Shown one piece after another: positions 6,701-8,709 of a stretch of DNA of 8,709 nt (position 1 is the first letter of the stretch; every line of letters starts with the position of its first letter). Origin of the DNA: CAZIQY01 sp964541605 (GTDB taxonomy: Bacteria; Desulfobacterota; Syntrophia; Syntrophales; UBA2185); contig CAZIQY010000103.1 of assembly GCA_964541605.1 (NCBI GenBank), forward strand, positions 1 through 8,709. Direction: 5' to 3'. The notes beneath the pieces are model-generated. The model was given only the letters and a program-made list of their open reading frames with translations. It was not told where the DNA came from and ran no database searches. The position numbers were made by a program, and so were the translations under genes.

Positions 6701-7594
6701 GTCGCAGGCCTCGATCCTTCCAGGATTGATGACTTGGCCGAAATGCTGGCCGGCGGAAGAAAGATCGTGGCCATTTACGATCTGGATGACACACAGGAAA
6801 GGGCACAAGACGACCTCGCAATCCTGGCGCAATTGATGCTTCTTACCGGTCATATTTCACGGCCGGGCAGCGGATTGTTGTTGCTGCAATCGGACTACAA
6901 CTCGGAAGGCGCCAGATTGGCAGGAATGAGAGAGGGTGTTTTGCCGGGCGGATATTCCATATCAAATGGCAAATTCCGCCGGAAAACCGGGAAATTATGG
7001 AAAGCAGATCTTGAAGGGATGGTTCGGGAAAACAGAAACAGTGTCTTCGGAAAACCATCATCGTCGCAAATCAGAGGTGCTCTTGTGATGCTTAATGATC
7101 TGCTCAATGATCCGGAGGCGCGGCAAATCTCCAGCAACCTGGAGACATTGGTTGTCGTAGATCACTTCCTCACGGAAACGGCCAAAGTGGCCCAGGTAGT
7201 GCTTCCGGCATCAACACCGGCCGAGACCGATGGAACGATGGTCAGATTTGATCGCCGGCTCGGAATTCTCACGAAGGTGACCCCACCGCCGGGAGGCTTG
7301 AGCACAGCGGAATTGATTTGCAGGCTCTCCAATGAGTTGGGGCACAGGATTCCAACATCGGACGCGACACAAGTGCGCCAGGAAATCTGGAAACTCTTGG
7401 AAATAACTCCGGAAGACGCGGAAAAGGCGCGTCAGGATGGCAAAATGTGGCCGTCTATCAAAGACTATCCGAAGATCAGGCATCTGCGAGCCGTTCAACT
7501 GTCCTCCAGGACAATGCATCCGGTCCACCTTTCTTACGCTACTCTCGACGGATATATTCAAAGGCGACTGGCGCAAATGGGGATTGATATATAG
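3794..7594 (+). CDS. StnC-like fusion: [2Fe-2S] ferredoxin, GltD-like FAD/NAD(P)H domain, [4Fe-4S] modules and a degenerate formate dehydrogenase/NuoG-like domain
   Basis: The protein has 1266 residues. The ATG at 3794 is chosen because GAGGTGAGG at 3782-3790 precedes it. Domains in order: a [2Fe-2S] ferredoxin (C47, C58, C61, C75); a helical FeS domain (H107, C111, C113, C119, then C154-C166); a GltD/NfnB-like flavoprotein at 200-520 with FAD motif GGGPAG (209-214), NAD(P)H motif VVGGGNSAIDAAR (339-351) and the FAD-binding GVFAGGD; a CMECGC site (C585, C588, C590, C596); two [4Fe-4S] sites (C635-C645, C678-C688); and an FdhF-like part from 710 with cluster ligands C714, C717, C721 and C749. 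YRRTRAEMP (365-373) suggests NADPH specificity. The Cys/SeCys-His that ligates Mo or W in formate dehydrogenases is absent: GTFGQVFKGG occupies that place. The usual C-terminal molybdopterin-dinucleotide-binding domain also seems missing. By homology to StnABC it should exchange electrons between NADPH and the NuoEF pair. The function of the last 550 residues is unknown. Confidence 0.88.
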   Translation: MPEKTDIERTRLPVELKINGRTITARPGQTILEVVREQKLDDIPSLCHDPKLEPFGSCFVCVVEVKGAKGFIPSCTTRIRDGMEVTTRNEKIYYARKSALELLLSDHYADCICPAQNNCPAGVDVQGYVGLAKLGHYEEALRLIKEKNPLPVICGRICVRKCELKCRRNDVDEPVGINYVKRFIVEHSNHDLIKPEVKPPTGKKVAIIGGGPAGLTCANYLALQGHSVKIFDAMPKLGGMLRYGIPEYRLPKAELDNEIAEIISLGVDVVTNKKLGKDFTLESLKKQDKFDAVFLSPGAPIGSKLGVPGEDAEGIESALDFLCDSVLKGPRKLHGKVVVVGGGNSAIDAARTAVRSGAHEVTLLYRRTRAEMPAHHEEVDAAEKEGVRLEILAAPTEVIAEKGRLKALKCIRMALGEPDQSGRRSPVPIKGSEFEYPCDFVFCAIGQQTDKTIFNVDPEEQRPAVSRRGTITVDDSVMTTNLPGVFAGGDAVTGPAVVIDAIAHGRRAAEAIHHYLTKGKVEKPKWTFISGRDVFGKIPERMYEEVPRIPRQHLPEREPEIRRRDFEQVELGLPRPEMELEASRCMECGCKAQFYCDLRRYATDYNVDIMRLSGAVRRHKVDSSHPLITFDPNKCILCARCVRTCANVLSQSVLGFVERGFNTTIKPSLGRPLAESPCISCGACIETCPTGALTAKLPYGRQGPWKSEKFQSVCSFCSLGCSIDINKVTDGILWATSPAISGPDEGDLCFKGRFGTGLIQSSERLSKPLIRKNNQLVEAGWDEAIGEAARLLADVRDRYGSESVAVLAQPRMTLEECYLAGRLSRAALGTDKIGTFGQVFKGGIRNDLDDILGETSSTCFREDINTADTLLLIGADPSKTHPVLGMSLRRAVRKGAKLAVLNSSNIDLARYSKLWLDPRRGTMGILLAGVLRRLMDRGELITESLSKVNGEMKLLSDSLTNATMDEVCRVAGLDPSRIDDLAEMLAGGRKIVAIYDLDDTQERAQDDLAILAQLMLLTGHISRPGSGLLLLQSDYNSEGARLAGMREGVLPGGYSISNGKFRRKTGKLWKADLEGMVRENRNSVFGKPSSSQIRGALVMLNDLLNDPEARQISSNLETLVVVDHFLTETAKVAQVVLPASTPAETDGTMVRFDRRLGILTKVTPPPGGLSTAELICRLSNELGHRIPTSDATQVRQEIWKLLEITPEDAEKARQDGKMWPSIKDYPKIRHLRAVQLSSRTMHPVHLSYATLDGYIQRRLAQMGIDI

Positions 7595-7685
7595 GAGCGG
7601 GAAAAGCAGGGTAAACTGAAAAAATGTATCAAGGATTTTACGTGATCGGTTGAAAAAAGAAAGTTACATTGAGAACGGTATCCAT
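7595..7685. other. Convergent intergenic gap with no clear terminator
   Basis: These 91 bp separate the 3' ends of the fusion gene and the minus-strand activator gene. I looked on both strands for a GC-rich hairpin followed by a T-run and found none. A nine-codon frame (ATG 7624, TGA 7651-7653) has no good ribosome site or recognisable product and is not called. Confidence 0.5.
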
Positions 7686-8696
7686 CTAAATTGAAGGCTC
7701 TTTATCTTCATGCGATTTTTCGGATTGCTGGCGTCCTCCGCCACGAGCCGGCGGTATCACATCAATCCCATAGTCTTTTAATTTATTGAGGAGCCCCACT
7801 CTTGATATACCGAGTATCTGCGCCGCCTGCGTCCGATTACCGCCGGTATATTCGAGAACCCGCTGAATGTGTTCGGCTTCAACCTTCGTAAGCGATTTCC
7901 GAACACTCGATGGAAGAGGCGCCACATGATATGCCACCGCTTTAACCAAATAGGGAGGTAAAGAACGTTTGGACAAAGTGTCCCCGTTTTCCAATACCAC
8001 GGCGCCGGCGATAATATTTTCCAACTCCCTTATATTTCCAGGATAATCATACATCTCCAAGATATTCATTACATCTTTGGAGATAATCTCTATTTTTTTA
8101 TTGTTAATTTTGTTGTGCTTTTCAAAAAAATGGTATGCGAGCAATTCCGTATCACCCTTTCGCTCTCTGAGGGGAGAAAGAAAAATCGAGCTTATATTCA
8201 GCCGGTAATAAAGGTCTCTGCGGAACCTTCCCTTCTCGATTTCCGCGCTCAAATCCTTATTTGTAGACGCAACGATTCTCACATCCGCTCCTCGCCGTTC
8301 CGTCGATCCGACTCTGAAATATTCCCTTTCCTGCAACACGCGGAGCAACTTTGCCTGAATCGGAAGCTCAAGCTCTCCAATTTCATCGAGGAACAAAGTG
8401 CCGCCGTTCGCTTCCTCGAAAAATCCGTTCTTAGACACTACCGCGCCGGTGAATGCGCCTTTTTCATGACCGAAAAATTCGGACGCGAAAAGCTCGGACG
8501 CAAAAACTCCCGCGTTCACGGCAATAATAGGCTTATCGTGGCGCCTGCTGATCTTATGAATAGCCTTTGCCACGATTTCCTTTCCAGTGCCGCTTTCACC
8601 CCATATCAGCACATTATTTTCACTTTCAGCTATCTGCTCCACCTTTTGGAGTATATGGACTGAACCCCTTACATTGCACAGATCAGGGCAATACAA
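7686..8696 (-). CDS. Sigma-54-dependent transcriptional activator (AAA+ plus Fis-type HTH, no N-terminal sensor)
   Basis: The frame gives 336 residues. The AAA+ core is intact: Walker A GESGTGK (33-39), the sigma-54-contacting GAFTGA loop (80-85), Walker B GGTLFLDE (98-105), sensor I VRIVASTN (139-146), arginine-finger segment FRRDLYYRLN (158-167) and sensor II YPGNIRELEN (218-227). A Fis-type HTH lies at about 273-311 (NRTQAAQILGISR), followed by a charged tail. There is no receiver, GAF or PAS domain before the core. The start is TTG at 8696, with AGGA 8 nt upstream and an in-frame TAA touching the TTG, so the frame cannot extend further. It may be a PspF-like single-module activator, or the broken or frameshifted 3' part of a longer regulator lying beyond the window. 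It converges on the operon and is the likely activator of the promoter at 325-341. Confidence 0.88.
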   Translation of the reverse strand: MYCPDLCNVRGSVHILQKVEQIAESENNVLIWGESGTGKEIVAKAIHKISRRHDKPIIAVNAGVFASELFASEFFGHEKGAFTGAVVSKNGFFEEANGGTLFLDEIGELELPIQAKLLRVLQEREYFRVGSTERRGADVRIVASTNKDLSAEIEKGRFRRDLYYRLNISSIFLSPLRERKGDTELLAYHFFEKHNKINNKKIEIISKDVMNILEMYDYPGNIRELENIIAGAVVLENGDTLSKRSLPPYLVKAVAYHVAPLPSSVRKSLTKVEAEHIQRVLEYTGGNRTQAAQILGISRVGLLNKLKDYGIDVIPPARGGGRQQSEKSHEDKEPSI

Positions 8697-8709
8697 TTAG
8701 AGTATCCTG

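Noticed and set aside
8115..8663. 182-residue plus-strand frame inside the activator region
   Set aside because: The minus strand here encodes the complete AAA+ core with all its motifs. The plus-strand product has none.
1..8709. CRISPR array, tRNA, rRNA, insertion sequence or attachment site
   Set aside because: No repeat-spacer pattern, cloverleaf, rRNA-like sequence, transposase or flanking terminal repeats were seen.

Overview
The window carries one compact anaerobic redox operon and its apparent transcriptional control. All calls are from reading the sequence; no database search was run. Moderate GC content, standard genetic code, a sigma-54 promoter, a sigma-54 activator (enhancer-binding protein, EBP) and many iron-sulfur proteins suggest an anaerobic, probably Gram-negative-type bacterium with syntrophic, acetogenic or sulfate-reducer-like metabolism. 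The phylum cannot be fixed from this sequence.

Layout. Bases 2-130 hold the tail of an unidentified upstream gene. Bases 131-399 are an AT-rich regulatory region with two dyads (191-208 and a perfect 21-bp palindrome at 230-250) and a strong sigma-54 (-24/-12) promoter at 325-341. A four-gene plus-strand operon follows. It encodes (1) a response regulator with a receiver domain and two Lrp/AsnC RAM-like ligand-sensing domains in place of a DNA-binding domain; (2) a NuoE-like [2Fe-2S] subunit; (3) a NuoF-like flavin subunit with the extra N-terminal thioredoxin-like and C-terminal 2[4Fe-4S] domains of bifurcating enzymes; and (4) a 1266-residue fusion. The fusion joins a [2Fe-2S] ferredoxin domain, a GltD/NfnB-like FAD-NAD(P)H domain, several [4Fe-4S] modules and a formate dehydrogenase/NuoG-like molybdopterin domain without the usual catalytic Cys/SeCys. 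A convergent minus-strand gene (7686-8696) encodes a sigma-54 activator with an intact AAA+ core and Fis-type HTH but no N-terminal sensor.

How they fit. NuoE + NuoF + GltD-like subunits match the Sporomusa-type transhydrogenase StnABC, part of the wider HydABC-like electron-bifurcating family. By homology the complex would link NADH, NADP(H) and ferredoxin pools in the cytoplasm. The unusual part is the large degenerate formate-dehydrogenase-like extension on the StnC-like subunit. Its role is unknown: structural scaffold, extra electron wire, or docking surface for another partner. The convergent activator is the obvious candidate to act at the palindrome and fire the sigma-54 promoter. The response regulator, lacking an output DNA-binding domain, may feed a redox or metabolite signal into that control or into the enzyme itself.
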